Shown piece after piece: positions 25,854 through 35,850 of a stretch of DNA of 64,000 nucleotides; position 1 is the stretch's first letter; the number at the start of each line of letters is the position of its first letter. Under the pieces are notes generated by a model. That model ran no database searches. It was given only the letters and a program-made list of their open reading frames with translations, and was not told the DNA's origin. This DNA comes from Candidatus Anammoxibacter sp. (GTDB lineage: Bacteria > Planctomycetota > Brocadiia > Brocadiales > Anammoxibacteraceae): the NCBI GenBank assembly GCA_021777105.1, contig JAIQZQ010000090.1, positions 1 to 64,000 on the forward strand. The letters run 5' to 3'. Position numbers and translations under genes: made by a program.

Positions 25854-27074
25854 ATGAACCTGAATATTATTTGCTGGAATACCAGAAACCTTAGCGATAC
25901 CATTGCCCGGCCAGGGGTGCGTGGCCGTCATTTAAATTTGGACTACCGTATAAATTGCGTAATTACAAATTTAGGCAATTGGAAGCCTGACATTGCGTTT
26001 TTGTTGGAAGCCGGCCCTGATGCAGATGACATTGCCGGGCGTATTAGTTCGCGTATAGACGGGTATACCGCTATACCATCGGATGTTACACAGGGCGAAA
26101 GTTATATCATGGTTATAAAAAACGGCTTAATCCCAAACATTGCCTGCAGCATGGTAGGCTCGACGGCCAATTATCGCCAAGGCTGGATGGTTCGATACAC
26201 GGATGGCGTTGAAACGTTAAATATGGCGGTTTTGCATGCCCCGTCTCCATCTCATCCTATAGCCGACAGACTCGGCGTGATCAACAATGTGGCGCAGGAA
26301 GCGTATGCCATAGATAGCGCGAACCCAATTTTTTTAATGGGCGATCTGAATATCAAATCAACTGAGTTCCAGGCATTGTCGGATAACCTGACCGGCATTA
26401 ATTTTACATTTGCCGGCCCAATAACGGAGCAGGGTGAACTCATCCCAACAAGTCTAAGAAGATTCACAACTATACTTGGAGGAAGCGGGCAGGAAGAGTC
26501 AGGCAGCCAACCTTACGATCAATTTTGGACGCGCAATAACCCATGGAATTTATCGACAACAGTATCCCATTTCACCATAAATGAGCCGGAGACGGATAAT
26601 ATTGTAGACTGGATAACCACCGGCATGAATGATGTTGTTAGCAACCTTCAGAACCATGGCATGGACCTTCGGGGGTCTGTCACTGTTGCTTATGGCGATG
26701 ATTTAGTCGAACTTTTTAACCGGCATAAGGCGCTTAATCTAATGCTGAATGATGTATCGGAAAATAGAGGGCTTAGAAGCATTCTGGATTTGCCTGTTAC
26801 TGATTGGGTAACCGCCTCCAACGCAGTTAATAATTTTGCGGAAGGATTGGGGCTTGCCGGTATAACTCAAACTACAAGTATAAATCTGCCGAGACAGGAT
26901 TATAATAAAGCAAAAAGCGTGCTTGGCGATTTCACATTTTATCAGATGCTTGCTGATTCAATGATTAATTACAAAACCGGCGGCAAAGAGGGATTTGAGC
27001 TGTTAAAGTCATCGATTTATGAACATGGAATTAGCGATCATTTGCCTATCGGCATGGTAATTAGCCCATCCTGA
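25854..27074 (+). CDS. Endonuclease/exonuclease/phosphatase (EEP) family protein
   Basis: A 406-residue EEP-fold protein. The metal-dependent core residues are visible: NIICWNTRNL (Asn9), DIAFLLEAG (Glu52), FLMGDLNIKS (Asp and Asn, about 162-164) and GISDHLPIG near 393-401. EEP proteins cleave DNA, RNA, phosphoinositides or sphingomyelin; the substrate here cannot be told. There is an insertion of about 180 residues between the DLN and SDH motifs. No signal peptide is present. It is the first gene of a packed operon, 38 bases before the 1408-residue gene. The ATG lacks an evident ribosome-binding site. Confidence 0.82.
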   Translation: MNLNIICWNTRNLSDTIARPGVRGRHLNLDYRINCVITNLGNWKPDIAFLLEAGPDADDIAGRISSRIDGYTAIPSDVTQGESYIMVIKNGLIPNIACSMVGSTANYRQGWMVRYTDGVETLNMAVLHAPSPSHPIADRLGVINNVAQEAYAIDSANPIFLMGDLNIKSTEFQALSDNLTGINFTFAGPITEQGELIPTSLRRFTTILGGSGQEESGSQPYDQFWTRNNPWNLSTTVSHFTINEPETDNIVDWITTGMNDVVSNLQNHGMDLRGSVTVAYGDDLVELFNRHKALNLMLNDVSENRGLRSILDLPVTDWVTASNAVNNFAEGLGLAGITQTTSINLPRQDYNKAKSVLGDFTFYQMLADSMINYKTGGKEGFELLKSSIYEHGISDHLPIGMVISPS

Positions 27075-27112
27075 TTATTAAAAAGCCACCGTTTCAAAAG
27101 GATAAACAAAAA

Positions 27113-30100
27113 ATGACGGAAAACAAAACAACATCACTATTCTCAGATGACACAAACAGCTTTACGGAAATAAAGAATTTAATCAATAACAACACGCAAG
27201 ACGGCGTATTAACTTTAAAAGCCAACCAATTCAAATCTAAAAGCATCATGGAGATACTTGCGTCTTTTTTCGGCGAGCAGACGCTTAAATTCAAAAATTT
27301 AAAGACTATAACGGACACAACTGAGAAGCTAAAAATTAAAGCAAAATTAAAAAACAACTTTCTTGGCGGCTCCAACCTTAAAACAAAACTCACCTTTACT
27401 TCCGTTAACAACAATGATGAGCTGAAGGTGAGATTTTCAGACTTTCCCCAGAAGTGGAAGTTTTCCAATGCATTTCCTCAATTTAAAAACTCTTTTATAG
27501 ACACTTTTGTTTACGGCTCCCCTGCTTTCCGCATTGATTCACAAAAGAGACATGTTCTACCTCAAAATTATCGCTCTAAACTTGGTTTTAAAAACGCTTT
27601 GCCTGTGGATGCGACTCAAATAAAAGACGGCTTATCGTTCTCAGCCTCTATTGCTTTAAATACACTTTCCAAAGATTTGCGTTGGTTGCTGGAGGATGCA
27701 GAGCATACAACTCTTAAGCTGTCCGGCCCAATAGAGATTATTCAAAACTTTCCTGTGTTATGGTTTAAATCAGACAAAGGAAAAAGCCTGAACATCCTCG
27801 GCAAAGAGTTGCCCCTGGAACTTGAGTTGGCGTCAATCAGAACCGACAAGAATATACAACAACAAAAAGGCGACACAACAGTTTTTGGTCAGGTTACATC
27901 AGCCGTGTCTTACGATATTAGCTCCGGCAAGTATGCCATCCCTTTTCAGGCAAGATTTTTTATGCAGAACATAACGGCATTGCAACTATACGCCGACGCC
28001 GCCGAATCCGCAATCGCATTAAAGCTTAACGATCTGGCTTCACTTGCCGGCATAAAGGACGCAGACGCGCTTATTCCAAAAGAGTTCCCGCTTACTTCTA
28101 TACAGCTTATTGATCTGGGCGGCAACATACTTGTTGATCATCAAAAAATACAGGACACTTTTGTAACCATAGGCTCAAATGATATATGGCAGCCATTCGG
28201 CAAATGGCTTACATTTAACGGCTTTAAGGTAAAGTTCAGCACGGGCTTTACATCCGATTCGGCCGTTGTTACGGCATTTACCACCGCCACTGTTTTTGGG
28301 AAAGACATTGAAGCATCAATATGGTTGCCTGATCTTGGTTTTTCAATGGCCTTATCGCAAGGCGAGGTAATTGAGATAGGCCAAATGCTCTCCGACCTCT
28401 CTATCCGGTTGCCTGGTCTCGATAATACCACATGCTCCGCATTTAACCTGTCCGGCAATATAAGCAAATCATTTTACAGCGCAATGTGCCGGCTGGAAAA
28501 TGTCTGGAAGCTTGATATGGCCGGCGTAAAACTTGATATTACAGAGATTATCATTCAATTAAACTATTCAAAACAAGGCAGTTCCGCTTATCTTGAAGGG
28601 CGGATAATGATTGACTCCACCGGGTTTCAATTAATCGCCAACAACGAGACAGGGGTAAAAGGCTGGCTGTTTATAGGAAAAACCTTAAGCAGCTCTCCAA
28701 TTTCATTGCAAAGCATTGCCGCCGGCATTGGAAAGCTTGTAGGCGTTAGTGTTGGATTTCCTTTGATGGATATTGATTTAAAAAGCGGCAAGGTTGAAAT
28801 AGACACTGAAAAGGATTCATTTAAATTCTACGCTAATACCGATATTAAAATCTCCCTCCCTTTTTTGGGGAGTATTACTGAAGTTGAAACAGTCGTCAAC
28901 CTTGAATCCCTTGTTGACGCCAAGACTAAAAAAAGAACATATTCCGGTTATTTCGAATCCCAGGTTCTCATCGGCAAAGCCGCTTTTGCGGTAAGATTCG
29001 ATATTTCACAAAATGTTAAACGCATTGTCGGCAGCTGGAACAGTGTTGGCGACGGAGACCTCAGTCTTGATGATATAGCGTCATTCCTTAGAATCGACAA
29101 CGTTGTTGAGATACCTTCCGGTCTTGACTTGTCACTTACCGCGGCAACCTTTGCATATGACGTTAGCCTGGAGCAATTTACACTCACTGCCGCCTCCAAA
29201 CAATACGGAAACGCGTTTTTTACGGCAGGAAGAGATTCTAAAGGGGCTTTCGGTTTTGTTTTTGGAGTGAACTTTGATGATTGTCCTAAATTTTCATCTA
29301 TTCCCGTTGTAGGTCAATATTTAAAACCCGCTGATTTTTTAAAAATGAAAACTGCTTCAATAATTCTGACCAAGGGAGTTTTTAATAACTACACACTGCC
29401 CCCGCTTCCTGAGTTAAGCGCTAAAGGAACCGGCGCCGGCAACCCGCCGGCAATCAAAAATGCGACGTTGAACCTTGCCACGGGCGTATCGCTTGGCTGC
29501 GAAGTTGACATGGCGGAAACCGGCAATGATAACGCCATTATAAAAAACCTCAACACAATTACCGGGCAGGGCTCATTGCTGCTGCAAGTCGCATACACCG
29601 TAACTACCGCAAGCGCTAAAAGCATGCTGCAAGGCAGCGTAACAATTCCAACCGGAGGGTCGGGCCTGACTATAAGCAACCCTGCTGTCGAGTTGGATTT
29701 TACGCCCCTTATTTTTGTAAAACTTGCCGGCAACTTCAGTTTTGCCTTAAACGGCGTTGATGTATTGATCAGGATAGTTATGACTCTTGCCGAAACGCAG
29801 GCTTCGGTTTCAGGCTCGGTTCAAACTCCGGACGGCAGCCTGCCCGCGCCACCAGGGCTTAAAGGGTTGCACATGAATGAACTAAGTCTTCTAATGGGCG
29901 TGTTCTTTGCGCCTCCAAGTATTATTTTTGGTCTTGGCGGCAAATTTACGATAGGAGAAGTTCAAACAAAAGATGATGAATTCTCTTTTGTCCTGCAGAT
30001 AATAGAGGCTGTTCCTAATCCTCTCTATCTTTCATTTTATGTGGATAAAATGGATATGGCAACAATGGTTACCCTGTTTACCGACAAGCAACCAGCCCCT

Positions 30101-31339
30101 GCGGAGATGAAAAACCTTGAACTTGTTACCGCAAGCAACATCTCTTTTTACTGGGCTGAAACAAGCGTTGCATTGCCTGACGGCACAACCGCGATACCGG
30201 GTTTCGCCTTTAGCGGCGAAATAAATATATTCGGTTTTAAAATGTTTGCAAATTGCGAGATATCTCAAAATTCCGGCATTAACGGCAAAGCGCAATCCAA
30301 CCCTATCAACCTGCAACATATATTAGTTATAAAAGGCAATGGAGAAGCGGTAAAGAGAAAGGTTGACGGCAATAGTGGTGACGTTGTCAGCAACAAACAA
30401 ACATTAAATGAGCCAACCAATGTTACAGAGAAGACCATAGTGGATAAAGGCGGCCCTCATTTTGAAATATCAACAACAAGCTCGCCCTTCCTTGTCGCCA
30501 ACTGGAAGATTTCACTATTCGATATTGTTAACGAACAGGTAGACATATCAGTGGGATTTGATGAAGTCGCCTTTAATTTAAATTACAGTATTTCGGGCAT
30601 TGATCAGTTTATACTTAAGAATACTTTAAAGAATTTTAACGACTACACAGGCGAAGCCGTTTTCAGCCTGGGCGTAGACCAAAAAATCAATCTTTCAAAA
30701 GCCGGCGTTCATCTCGGCACAATTCATCTTGTCGCTAAAGTAGGCGCAGTATTTAAAGCGGCTGTAAATTTGAAAGAGGCATTGTTCAGCATTAACAATA
30801 TGGGGTTCAATTTTATGGGGCAGGATCTTGTCGCGCCAGATATAACATTGTCGAAAGAGCTTCCATCTTTAAAAGGTTTGCCACAAACAATTATAGACGG
30901 GATACTTGACAATGCAGATACAATCTTTTACGCTTATATTTCCGACCCGTTGATATTTGCTAAACATGTTTTTGACAAAGGAATAGCCGTAGCGGAAGAT
31001 GTAGGCAATTTGTTGAAAACCGCTTATAGCCAGAGGGCAAATGATGTCGCTAAAACAATGAAAGATGCCGGTTATAACGCTAACAAAGTCGCAAGCTCAT
31101 TAGAATCTGCGTTTGGAGATTCAACCGAAATTATAGGTAACGCTTTGGCCTATGCAGGATACGGGTATTCATCAGTTATTACCGCCCTATTCTCCATTGG
31201 TAAAACAGGCGAAGAAATCGGCGACTATTTAAACAAACTAGGCCTGCCTATAGACACTATAAAAACAGCTATTAGTAACGTAGCGGATGTTCCCGGAGAT
31301 GTGCTTAATGAAATCGGTGAAATCACCCACATTTACTAA
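27113..31339 (+). CDS. 1408-residue protein of unknown family with C-terminal helical repeats
   Basis: I do not recognise this protein. There is no signal peptide or strong membrane segment. Most of its length is alternating polar and hydrophobic beta-strand-like sequence with recurring themes (for example TSIQLIDLGGNILV, GSITEVETVVNLESLVDA, FTLTAASKQYGNAFFTAGRDSKGAFGFVFG, FAFSGEINIFGFKMFANCEI), suggesting a long repetitive beta structure. The last 100 residues switch to amphipathic helices of about 27-residue period: DVAKTMKDAGYNANKVASSLESAF, then EIIGNALAYAGYGYSSVITALF and EEIGDYLNKLGLPIDTIKTAI. AAGGAT precedes the ATG. It could be a structural scaffold, a toxin-like particle or the substrate of the following radical SAM enzymes; none of these can be shown. 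Confidence 0.75.
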   Translation: MTENKTTSLFSDDTNSFTEIKNLINNNTQDGVLTLKANQFKSKSIMEILASFFGEQTLKFKNLKTITDTTEKLKIKAKLKNNFLGGSNLKTKLTFTSVNNNDELKVRFSDFPQKWKFSNAFPQFKNSFIDTFVYGSPAFRIDSQKRHVLPQNYRSKLGFKNALPVDATQIKDGLSFSASIALNTLSKDLRWLLEDAEHTTLKLSGPIEIIQNFPVLWFKSDKGKSLNILGKELPLELELASIRTDKNIQQQKGDTTVFGQVTSAVSYDISSGKYAIPFQARFFMQNITALQLYADAAESAIALKLNDLASLAGIKDADALIPKEFPLTSIQLIDLGGNILVDHQKIQDTFVTIGSNDIWQPFGKWLTFNGFKVKFSTGFTSDSAVVTAFTTATVFGKDIEASIWLPDLGFSMALSQGEVIEIGQMLSDLSIRLPGLDNTTCSAFNLSGNISKSFYSAMCRLENVWKLDMAGVKLDITEIIIQLNYSKQGSSAYLEGRIMIDSTGFQLIANNETGVKGWLFIGKTLSSSPISLQSIAAGIGKLVGVSVGFPLMDIDLKSGKVEIDTEKDSFKFYANTDIKISLPFLGSITEVETVVNLESLVDAKTKKRTYSGYFESQVLIGKAAFAVRFDISQNVKRIVGSWNSVGDGDLSLDDIASFLRIDNVVEIPSGLDLSLTAATFAYDVSLEQFTLTAASKQYGNAFFTAGRDSKGAFGFVFGVNFDDCPKFSSIPVVGQYLKPADFLKMKTASIILTKGVFNNYTLPPLPELSAKGTGAGNPPAIKNATLNLATGVSLGCEVDMAETGNDNAIIKNLNTITGQGSLLLQVAYTVTTASAKSMLQGSVTIPTGGSGLTISNPAVELDFTPLIFVKLAGNFSFALNGVDVLIRIVMTLAETQASVSGSVQTPDGSLPAPPGLKGLHMNELSLLMGVFFAPPSIIFGLGGKFTIGEVQTKDDEFSFVLQIIEAVPNPLYLSFYVDKMDMATMVTLFTDKQPAPAEMKNLELVTASNISFYWAETSVALPDGTTAIPGFAFSGEINIFGFKMFANCEISQNSGINGKAQSNPINLQHILVIKGNGEAVKRKVDGNSGDVVSNKQTLNEPTNVTEKTIVDKGGPHFEISTTSSPFLVANWKISLFDIVNEQVDISVGFDEVAFNLNYSISGIDQFILKNTLKNFNDYTGEAVFSLGVDQKINLSKAGVHLGTIHLVAKVGAVFKAAVNLKEALFSINNMGFNFMGQDLVAPDITLSKELPSLKGLPQTIIDGILDNADTIFYAYISDPLIFAKHVFDKGIAVAEDVGNLLKTAYSQRANDVAKTMKDAGYNANKVASSLESAFGDSTEIIGNALAYAGYGYSSVITALFSIGKTGEEIGDYLNKLGLPIDTIKTAISNVADVPGDVLNEIGEITHIY
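31030..31336 (+). repeat. Helical repeat block at the C-terminus of the 1408-residue protein
   Basis: About three and a half protein repeats sharing the pattern [I/V]-x-x-x-[L/M]-K/A-x-A-G-Y, followed by a second helix ending in LxxxF. They are diverged at the DNA level. Confidence 0.55.
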
Positions 31340-31359
31340 TATATTTCCAGATTGACTAT

Positions 31360-32385
31360 ATGAGAAACTTGCTTGTTTTCAACCTACTTTACGATTGTAA
31401 TAACCACTGCATATTTTGTTGCGCAGACACACATTATGTGAAAAAACTTATTCCTGAGCTAAACATAGAAACTTTCCTAAACACTTTTCGCAAATACGCA
31501 ATACACCCCCAAAATGTTATACAACTTGCCGGGGGCGAACCACTTTTGTACAGCCAAATCAGCGCTGTTTTTGAGGAAATAAAGAAGGCGAAAGCCGCTT
31601 GTTGTATACGCACAAACGGCAGAATATTATCAGACAACGCCTTTGCTTTGTCTCTATTAAAAGACTTAAAACTCCGATTAATAGTCCCCATATTAGCTTC
31701 TAATTTAAATGACTTTACCGCCCTATCCGGCAATAAAGCCGGCTATAACGAAACCCTCAAGGCTATTGATAACATCTACAGGATAAAAACATCCATTAAT
31801 CCTGAATTAGCGCTTGAATTGACCATCTATATTTGCAAAGGCAATATCCTGCAAAATAAGGAAATTATTAGAATGATAAAGGATAGATGGCCAAAAACAG
31901 ATTCAATTGATTTATGCCTTATCAGAATTGCATCGCAGGTATGCTTAAAGAATAAAGATTACTTATGGTTAAGTCCGGATGAATTATACATTGCCGTTAA
32001 CAATGTTTTTGATACTATTAATGAGAGCCAATTTGAAGGGGCTGTTTCGCTGAACGGCATCCCTTTTTGCTTTATTCAAAAAAAGCATTTTAATCAGGTA
32101 ACGGAAAGTATAAACCAATCAGAATACTCTGAAATCCCTGAAATGCTTTTCTTTGATGGAAGGTTTAACAATGTTGAGAAAGCCGAGGCGATAACCGAGG
32201 ATCCGGTAACCTGTTGCTCGGATATTACATCAAATGAGGTTGATCAAATTGATCCTAAATTTATTGAAATATGTGACAAGTGCGCTTACAACACAGTATG
32301 CAATTATAGACTAGCGGCGGGCAATATTCCATCAAACCCCATGATAAAAGAGAAAATTCTGGAATTTGTCAACAGGTTGGTTTAA
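31360..32385 (+). CDS. Radical SAM protein with SPASM-like cysteines (1 of 3)
   Basis: A 341-residue radical SAM enzyme. The CxxxCxxC motif (C13, C17, C20) binds the SAM-cleaving [4Fe-4S] cluster, with AGGEPLLY as the GGE motif near 61-68. The C-terminal region has CC at about 284 and CDKCAYNTVC near 305-314, consistent with an auxiliary iron-sulfur cluster of SPASM or Twitch type. It starts 20 bases after the 1408-residue gene. It is the most divergent of the three radical SAM proteins in the operon. SPASM-type enzymes oxidise, epimerise or cross-link peptides and sugars; substrate unknown. Confidence 0.85.
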   Translation: MRNLLVFNLLYDCNNHCIFCCADTHYVKKLIPELNIETFLNTFRKYAIHPQNVIQLAGGEPLLYSQISAVFEEIKKAKAACCIRTNGRILSDNAFALSLLKDLKLRLIVPILASNLNDFTALSGNKAGYNETLKAIDNIYRIKTSINPELALELTIYICKGNILQNKEIIRMIKDRWPKTDSIDLCLIRIASQVCLKNKDYLWLSPDELYIAVNNVFDTINESQFEGAVSLNGIPFCFIQKKHFNQVTESINQSEYSEIPEMLFFDGRFNNVEKAEAITEDPVTCCSDITSNEVDQIDPKFIEICDKCAYNTVCNYRLAAGNIPSNPMIKEKILEFVNRLV

Positions 32386-32468
32386 GTCTCCTGACTTGAA
32401 CCTCGCTGACATAAGCTTTGCTCCGTAAAGAATAAATTAAAAATACCGATTGAACTTAATTTCAAAAA

Positions 32469-35039
32469 ATGAAAAGATTAAAAGTATTATTATTTCCCCT
32501 CTCATCATTTATTTCGCACGCCACGCGTTGTTTGTGCATAGCGGATGAATTAGCCAAACGTGGCCATCAGGTGGAATTTGCTTCAAGCGCCGCAAACCGC
32601 GAATTAATAATTAAAGCGGGCTACCCGTCCCATTTAGTTAAACAGCTATGTCATGAACAAATAATTGTAACCGGCGCGCCTAAATCATATTTAGACAGAT
32701 ACCAACAAAACACTCAAAACTGTAGACATAATGACAAATTCGGTTTGAAAGAGATGGCTTCCCAAGACCTTGCAGTATTAAATAAAGTAAAGCCTGACAT
32801 TGTTATTTGCGACGCAAGCCCAACTTCCTACCTTGCCGCCACGGTTTTAGGCATACCTTGCGTAATGGTTAAAAACATCCTGGGTTATATCGACAGCAAC
32901 CTTTCAAAACACGCTATTAAGAGCGGATTAAATCTAACCGATGAACTGGACTTTACATTAGAAAATAAAATGTCAAAAGAGTTTCATTCAGACTGTGTAA
33001 AACTTAACAAAGCCTTTGTCGAAACCTATAAAACCATACCTTTTATCATTCCCGGCGTCCCCGAGTTTGAAAAGATTAACAACGTGAATATTTTTCAAAA
33101 TATGTCCCACTGTTTTGTGGGAAATCTTGAATGGCAGGGGTGGGCTAAAAGCAGTAAACCGGATTTAACAAAATACAGAAACAAAACCGTCATTCTTGTC
33201 ACTTTTGGAAGTTCATTCCCATTTGAATCATTAATTATTAATATATTAAGCGCTTTTAAGGACGATCCTTACCATATTATAATAAACACCGGCAATCAGT
33301 TTAACTGCCCCGAAATACAACAGTATCAAACAAACTTTGATATTTACCCCTATTTATCCCTTAACGATTTCCTTGAAATTGCGGATATAATCGTATGCCA
33401 TGGAGGGCATGGAACCATAATGAGCGCGTTGAAAACAGGCGCCCCTTCGGTGGTTATACCATTTAACGGCGACCAGATGGTCATCAGTAAACAAATAGAA
33501 GAGCTCAAATGCGGTATAAGAATAAAAAAATATCCGGATGACATCACGCCGGATAAGCTTTATTATGCAATTAACAAAGTTCTTAATGATCAAACCTATA
33601 AACTGAATACAATCAAATATGGCAACATTTTAAAACAAAAAGGAAATGGAGCTTCAAATGCTGTTGACTTTATTGAAGATTTTTATAGTCTTCGCAAGTG
33701 GGACGACAAGGTCTCGCAGGAGTTTTTAGATCTTGTTTCACATCGTAAACAGAAACAATTAAAAAAAGATGTTAAAATACTATTTGCGCCAAACTACCAC
33801 CGTTGGCATATTGTTTTGAGTTGCCTGGATATAGCCGAAGAGCTTCGAAACAACGGGTGTGACGTTGGTTTCATTATAAGCGCGCAACATAAATTACATA
33901 TTGAAAAATCAGGGTTCAACGCGTTTGTTTCAGATTTGTTAAGCTCCGAATTTATAACAGCAATTGACGTTCATGACGGGTATTTTAATAATTTCATTAA
34001 CGAAAACCCGCTAAATACATTACAATCGTCACATAACCTTGAAAAGATGATACATGATGACCTGAATATCTTTCACCAGTTCAAACCTGATATTGTAATA
34101 GACGCCGGCAGAATGAGTATTGAAATATCTTCAAAGCATTTCGAAATACCATCTATTAAACTTTATACGTTTAACAACAGTTCAATACCGAGATTAACAA
34201 AGCACAGGGATGTGAACAACGCAAATAATAGCAAGTTGTTAATGACAATTCATAAGTCTTTGGAAGATTTAAAGGGCAAGTACCCCCCTTCACCCAAACT
34301 AACAATAACAAATAAATATAACCCCGGCATACCCGAACCAATATTAGCGCCTACCGTCCCATCAATTAAAATTAATATATTGGATGCAGGGCGCAATCAG
34401 CAGTCAATAGCCCACATGGGCTGTTTAGGGCTGAAAAATGAAAAAAATGATTTAATAAAACCAAAATCAATTTATTTTGATACTATTGTTATACTTGTAA
34501 TATTGACTGATTTAGTAATTTATAAAAATGTTATACGTCAAATGCGCGAATTTTATGGATCCTCTAAGTTTAAAGTTATTATTGTTTATGATAAGTCAAT
34601 GGAGAGGTTCCTAAGTGATGTTGACTATAAAAATGACAATATTGAATTGATAGAAAATCCCTCTATCCCGGAGTTCTTAAAGGTAAGCGACATTGTTATC
34701 CACAATGGCAATTACGAAAATACACTGTTAGCGTTAAAAAATAGAATACCAAGCCTGGCAATCCCCTATTATGAAGACGAGTTCTATTTTTCGGAGAAAC
34801 TGTTTGAAAACAACTGGGGAAAACTAATTAAAGTGTTCCCATTAAACATAACATCCGAAATTATAAGCAACAATATAAATGCAACATTGAATGCAAAAGA
34901 ACAAATGCGGGATAACATGAATAAAGTAAGCGGTGAATTATCAATATGGGACAATGGAGCTAAACGAGCCGCATATATAATTGAAGATTTCCACCGTCAA
35001 TCGTTAAATAACAGGTTAAATTTACATGACGCCGTCTAA
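32469..35039 (+). CDS. Double-length MGT/UGT-type glycosyltransferase
   Basis: An 856-residue protein made of two GT-B glycosyltransferase halves. The first (about 1-410) starts KVLLFPLSSFISHATRCLCIADELAKRGHQVEFAS and carries the donor-binding signature CHGGHGTIMSALKTGAPSVVIPFNGDQ near 311-337. The second (about 433-850) starts KILFAPNYHRWHIVLSCLDIAEELRNNGCDVGF; its equivalent loop reads IHNGNYENTLLALKNRIPSLAIPYYEDE, keeping the His but losing the HGGxGT pattern. Macrolide-type enzymes of this family are normally a single half of about 400 residues. The second half may be inactive or have another donor. It overlaps the next gene by 14 bases. Confidence 0.85.
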   Translation: MKRLKVLLFPLSSFISHATRCLCIADELAKRGHQVEFASSAANRELIIKAGYPSHLVKQLCHEQIIVTGAPKSYLDRYQQNTQNCRHNDKFGLKEMASQDLAVLNKVKPDIVICDASPTSYLAATVLGIPCVMVKNILGYIDSNLSKHAIKSGLNLTDELDFTLENKMSKEFHSDCVKLNKAFVETYKTIPFIIPGVPEFEKINNVNIFQNMSHCFVGNLEWQGWAKSSKPDLTKYRNKTVILVTFGSSFPFESLIINILSAFKDDPYHIIINTGNQFNCPEIQQYQTNFDIYPYLSLNDFLEIADIIVCHGGHGTIMSALKTGAPSVVIPFNGDQMVISKQIEELKCGIRIKKYPDDITPDKLYYAINKVLNDQTYKLNTIKYGNILKQKGNGASNAVDFIEDFYSLRKWDDKVSQEFLDLVSHRKQKQLKKDVKILFAPNYHRWHIVLSCLDIAEELRNNGCDVGFIISAQHKLHIEKSGFNAFVSDLLSSEFITAIDVHDGYFNNFINENPLNTLQSSHNLEKMIHDDLNIFHQFKPDIVIDAGRMSIEISSKHFEIPSIKLYTFNNSSIPRLTKHRDVNNANNSKLLMTIHKSLEDLKGKYPPSPKLTITNKYNPGIPEPILAPTVPSIKINILDAGRNQQSIAHMGCLGLKNEKNDLIKPKSIYFDTIVILVILTDLVIYKNVIRQMREFYGSSKFKVIIVYDKSMERFLSDVDYKNDNIELIENPSIPEFLKVSDIVIHNGNYENTLLALKNRIPSLAIPYYEDEFYFSEKLFENNWGKLIKVFPLNITSEIISNNINATLNAKEQMRDNMNKVSGELSIWDNGAKRAAYIIEDFHRQSLNNRLNLHDAV

Positions 35040-35850
35040 AACATTTATACTTGATGTAGAACTTGCCGATATATGCAATATCAATTGCAAGATGTGTCCG
35101 CGTGAAGAACTTGCCCGTCCAAAAGGTTTCATGAATGCAAAAACCTTTGATATGGTCATAAAAAAACTTAATGAGACTAATGCCACCCATGCTATCCTTT
35201 CCGGTTTTGGCGAACCGGGTTTAAACCCGAATTTTGCTGAATTTGCAGACGCCCTTGCGTCAAAAACAAGTTGCTATACACAGATAAACAGCAATGGACT
35301 GCCGCTTACTTATAAAGTAATTGACGCATTGACAACCACAAAGGTAAATGCGATCAACCTGAATATTAACGGTCACAATCAGGCGGAATACGAGAAAGCA
35401 GCGCCTGGAAAAGACAATTTTAAGGAGCTGTTATCAAATATTGATTATATGCTTGAAAAGAAAAAAAAGGGCTGGGATATTTCATTAAAAATACAACCCA
35501 CCCTTCTGGATGAAACAAATGAACATTTCAAAACATTTAAAAATTTTTGGTTCAAAAGAGGTATTGATGAAATTATCTTACACCCATGTAATAATCGCGG
35601 AGGATATTATCAGGATAAGAGCCGGCATTCCGGTAAATTAGAGAAAGGGATTGCGCCTTACTGCCGTCATATGCTTTTTGTGGCATGGAACGGCGATGTT
35701 TTTTCCTGTTCGCATGATATAAAAGGGAAATATAAACTTGGCGCAATTGACGCCCTGCAACAGAGCTGGTTAAAAACAGCGCATATTCCTTTATGCAATA
35801 CATGCAACATATCTTCCTTTAAAATAATTAAGAGTAATAATCTATGTTAG
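35026..35850 (+). CDS. Radical SAM/SPASM protein (2 of 3)
   Basis: A 274-residue radical SAM protein. The cluster motif is CNINCKMC (C17, C21, C24), followed by PREELARPKGFM, and GFGEPG replaces the usual GGE. The C-terminal part, YCRHMLFVAWNGDVFSCSHDIKGKYKLGAI ending in CNTCN, is the SPASM pattern. It shares CPREEL-RPKG with the third radical SAM gene, so the two are paralogues. The start overlaps the glycosyltransferase by 14 bases and the stop overlaps the next gene by 7. Confidence 0.88.
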   Translation: MTPSKTFILDVELADICNINCKMCPREELARPKGFMNAKTFDMVIKKLNETNATHAILSGFGEPGLNPNFAEFADALASKTSCYTQINSNGLPLTYKVIDALTTTKVNAINLNINGHNQAEYEKAAPGKDNFKELLSNIDYMLEKKKKGWDISLKIQPTLLDETNEHFKTFKNFWFKRGIDEIILHPCNNRGGYYQDKSRHSGKLEKGIAPYCRHMLFVAWNGDVFSCSHDIKGKYKLGAIDALQQSWLKTAHIPLCNTCNISSFKIIKSNNLC

